Positions 61,531 through 64,000 of a stretch of 64,000 nt of DNA are shown here, one piece after another. The notes under the pieces are model-generated. The model was not told where the DNA came from, made no database searches, and saw only the letters and a list, made by a program, of their open reading frames with translations. The position numbers were made by a program, and so were the translations under genes. Within the stretch, counting starts at the first letter, position 1. Every line of letters starts with the position of its first letter. The DNA comes from Isoetes taiwanensis (Eukaryota; Streptophyta; Lycopodiopsida; Isoetales; Isoetaceae), in the NCBI GenBank assembly GCA_021234155.1, contig JAJEKV010000025.1, positions 6,783,495 to 6,847,494 of the forward strand, read 5' to 3'.

Positions 61531-61539
61531 TATAAATAG
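61531..61539 (+). promoter_or_regulatory. TATA-like box after leader repeats, first module
   Basis: TATAAATAG about 530 bases after the primer-binding site, followed by GAGCTTACGTGCG and ATGATGGCCCTTGC. The same order recurs at 63,460. Confidence 0.4.
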
Positions 61540-61631
61540 AAATAGGACCCCTCCCATTTTCGGAGTCCTTCAGGGAGCTTACGTGCGTCTTGTCAAGGCG
61601 ATCTTGAACAGCTCCGTCGACAAGCGGTAAA

Positions 61632-62510
61632 ATGATGGCCCTTGCAGAAGCTGATGCCAAAGGAAGCCTGGCCGAAAGCGGATCCTCCGAGCGCCAGTAT
61701 CCCGGCCTTTCCCGCGGGATTCGCCGGGGAGCGCCTTCTCCACGTCAGCCGGATCTTGCGTCGGCGAGAGTCGAGGTCGGACGGGCGACCACTGTGAGAT
61801 CTTGGAGGGGCGGCGGGCGGGGCGATGCATAGGTAAGATCCTGAAGAAATTACTTGGCGGGAGGCGGGAGGCGGGGAAGCGGCGAGGCAGCACCCGGGGG
61901 CGCCCAGCCCCGCGGGGAGGCGAGAGCAGGTGGACCCATCATTAGCCCAAGAACAACCCGGTGAGATCCCACAGGGAGGGCGGGTAGAGGCGGCGTGCCT
62001 TAACTCACCCCCAGGAGGAAAGAAGGCCCAGGCCCTAACACGCCGTCCACAAATGCAAAGTCAAAGCGCCTTGAGAGCGAGAAGATCAAAGAGGTCGAGC
62101 AGCCCGTGGATCGAAGAGGAGGGAGCCAAGGCCATCAAGGCAAGAGGAAGGTGGTCAAGGTTGGGAAGAGGCTGAAGGCAATAAATGTGGCCCGTCGGGA
62201 AAAGAGACCAGCCCGCTCTACAGGCGATTGGGACCAAGACTACGTCGCGGTATGAGGCGGGGCACAAGCTCTTCAAGCCCGGTCGTGAGGAAGAGGTACC
62301 CGGCGAGGCGGCCCAAGAGCGGGGAGGGCTGAGGCTGGTGGCCGAAACCCCACCATTCCAGCGATGGGATAGGGTCAAGGCCCCACGGCATAGCAGGGGA
62401 AGCCTATGTAATAGACCCCTTAAAGGTCTGCTCGAAGGATCGGGGAGCCTGGCATACATGGCAAGTGGGAGGCCTACAGTACTATTACCGGGGAACACCC
62501 AGGGTGAGAG
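61632..62510 (+). other. GC-rich internal region, function unknown
   Basis: Markedly richer in G and C than the surroundings. Plus-strand frames at 61,632-61,832, 61,930-62,175 and 62,185-62,544 are rich in Arg, Gly, Pro and Ser; one alternative frame reads GKRKVVKVGKRLKAINVARR near 62,140-62,195. No gag or other domain is recognised. The composition suggests either an old gag or captured host sequence. Confidence 0.35.
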
Positions 62511-62513
62511 CGA

Positions 62514-62860
62514 TTGGCCCGGGCGCGACGAAGGCAGTTCTTGAAGCCCCTCCACGAAAGCCCAAGCCTCCACGAGCACCGGGAAGAAGCGGAGCAGAAG
62601 CGGGGAGGAAGGCGGGCCTCAGGAGATCCGCCACTTCGAGAAGGATTCACCGGACTCCCCGATTCCCACGGCCGTTCCAGCGTCACGGTCGCGAAGTCAT
62701 TCAAGAATACAACAGAGACATCTGGCGTAAGCGGGCAGAGATGTTGCTATGTTTGCAAGAAGCCCACATAGTGAAACATTTTGAAGATTCAGCGGCACAC
62801 TTGATTGCCTTGAAGGTTACCCTCGCGGTGAGGATATGTATCTTGCGAGGCATCAAGGAG
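62514..62860 (+). pseudogene. Histone H3-like pseudogene inside a retrotransposon
   Basis: A broken but colinear match to histone H3. TTGGCCCGG at 62,514 resembles a mutated MAR start. KK at 62,584 and EIRHFEKDS at 62,623 match KK...EIRKYQKS of the N-terminal helix. After a shift, PFQRHGREVIQE (62,672) matches PFQRLVREIAQD; LQEAHIVKHFED (62,753) matches LQEA...AYLVGLFED; KVT follows at 62,813. After another shift EDMYLAR (62,830) matches KDIQLAR. Spacings between motifs are 49, 81, 27, 36 and 14 bases against 48, 78, 36, 39 and 15 in canonical H3. The N-terminal tail is about 35 bases short. At least three frame changes mean no histone is made. The 3-base longer stretch before LQEA, and a Trp there, would also fit a CENH3, but indels make this undecidable. 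Confidence 0.65.
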
Positions 62861-62989
62861 TGAGCGACCTTGAGTTTTGTAAATAAGCTGGAAAAATTTT
62901 GTTAATATAAAGAAAATTTTGTGTAAATAAAGTGTCAAACCTTGTTAAAATAGGTCAAGATATCGATCCACACAACTTTTGTTTAATTA

Positions 62990-63260
62990 AATTAGAGTTT
63001 TTGAGCAAAATTGAGGCGATGTCTCTGCGTCGCGCGGAGACTGATTTCTACATTTTAAATCGAGTGCACTAACGTGTGAACCATGCTAAAATACTTAGCG
63101 GCTCCAAATCGACCAAGTAAAGGGGTCAATTACACTTCTTTCGATGAGTTTAATTGGTCACAGTCTTAGATCACCCTAAATTGAGTAATCCTAGCCCAAT
63201 TGGGATTTCATGTCTCCATGCGTCAGCGCCGGAATGAGATTTCTACATTTTAGAAATGGG
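62990..63260 (+). repeat. Leader repeats with hairpin, second pair
   Basis: Units at 63,018-63,064 (GATGTCTCTGCGTCGCGCGG) and 63,209-63,257 (CATGTCTCCATGCGTCAGCG, then GATTTCTACATTTTAGAAAT). Same type as the pair at 61.2-61.4 kb. Confidence 0.65.
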
Positions 63261-63459
63261 TTGGTATAGCGATGTGGACTCCCGATACTATTCTTCATAA
63301 ATGATCTCCAAGTGCACAAGAGGTTAGGTAGTTGTCCTTAGCATGCTCAAACCCTAGAAATATACTTTAAACTTGCAATTGCATCACTTAATAGGTTAGA
63401 ATTGCCTAATCTGGTAAGTCCACAAGTCATTCAAAAAATTAGGGTTTTTTTCCCTTTTC

Positions 63460-63468
63460 TATAAATAA
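63460..63468 (+). promoter_or_regulatory. TATA-like box after leader repeats, second module
   Basis: TATAAATAA, followed by GAGCTTACGCATCCG and ATGGCCCTTTGC, repeating the order seen after 61,531. Confidence 0.4.
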
Positions 63469-63499
63469 GTTCCATTTCTCTCGAAGGTGGTACCACCAC

Positions 63500-64000
63500 C
63501 CAAATTTGCTCCCCACTTTGCTTAAGCGATCTTCCTGACTCCACGAGAGCTTACGCATCCGTTTGATACTCCCTTCCTTGCTAGATCAATGGCCCTTTGC
63601 TGATTTGAGGCGATGAATGCAGTACTTGATGCTTCCATCTGCTTGAAATGGGATGTCAGCGACATCTTCCAAGTCTTTAATGAAAAGAAATCGACCTCAG
63701 AAACTCTGGCCCAGATACAGCCTGACATATAGGCCGGGGTGCTGGCAGGATTTCGATTAGAGATTAGGACCCTCCCTTGTTCAAGTCCCCTTGCATAGGA
63801 TATTTTAGTTTCAGCCCATCTCTTCAAGCAGCCTTAGGCGATGTCCCAACATACGTAAGTGCCAACCAACAAGGCATAAAGGCTACCCGGAGCTACATGG
63901 TCACGGCGATAGCGGGGACCAAGTGCTATCTTACCGCCGCCGCCCTAGCCATCTTCTTATCCCGTGGCAAGGGAGCGATGGGGAGCAATACGTAACTGAA
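63500..64000 (+). other. Start of a second internal module, runs off the window
   Basis: Short frames only (for example 63,777-63,995). By analogy with 61.6 kb this should be the beginning of the element's coding part. No domain recognised. Confidence 0.35.

Noticed and set aside
62350..62380. Second PPFQRW motif, suggesting another histone copy
   Set aside because: No EIR-type helix upstream or LQEA/FED motifs downstream at H3 spacing; treated as chance.

Overview
This window looks like nuclear DNA from a land plant with a large, repeat-rich genome. The evidence is one intact gene of the plant-type arginine-rich tandem CCCH zinc-finger family, plus decayed LTR retrotransposons and LINEs over most of the remaining 62 kb. 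One gene in 64 kb, old and heavily mutated elements, and nested LTRs of about 1.5 kb would suit a gymnosperm. That assignment is inference; nothing here names a species.

Layout. 1.2-8.0 kb: several broken LINE copies, all on the minus strand, with endonuclease and reverse-transcriptase remnants. 8-16 kb: no gene, but an inverted-repeat (MITE-like) element, minisatellites, a stray LTR-type primer-binding site beside a duplicated hairpin, and a short methyltransferase-like exon remnant. 16-22 kb: AT-rich DNA with nothing recognisable. 22.09-23.98 kb (minus): the CCCH zinc-finger gene, with its leader and a possible TATA box up to 24.64 kb. 26.5-28.0 kb: a 1,580-bp solo LTR, followed by a LINE at 28.06-31.1 kb (minus). 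31.2-61 kb: a nest of one LTR family in both orientations, with a Ty3/gypsy pol (33.4-36.5 kb, minus), a 5.65-kb LTR element without pol inserted into a solo LTR (43.2-48.9 kb), a Ty1/copia pol (52.1-55.4 kb, plus) and a second gypsy pol (56.9-58.5 kb, minus). 59.3 kb to the end: the 5' LTR and internal region of another member of the family. Its internal leader module appears twice, and between the two copies lies a broken sequence that aligns colinearly with histone H3.

The most interesting points are: the H3-like relic inside a retrotransposon; the reconstruction of a solo LTR split by a second element, supported by near-matching 5-bp target duplications at both levels; the duplicated TATA-bearing leader modules; and a zinc-finger gene whose finger block resembles one plant subfamily while its C-terminal tail may resemble another. 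I saw no tRNA, rRNA or CRISPR array. All boundaries of decayed elements are approximate and come from reading motifs by eye.
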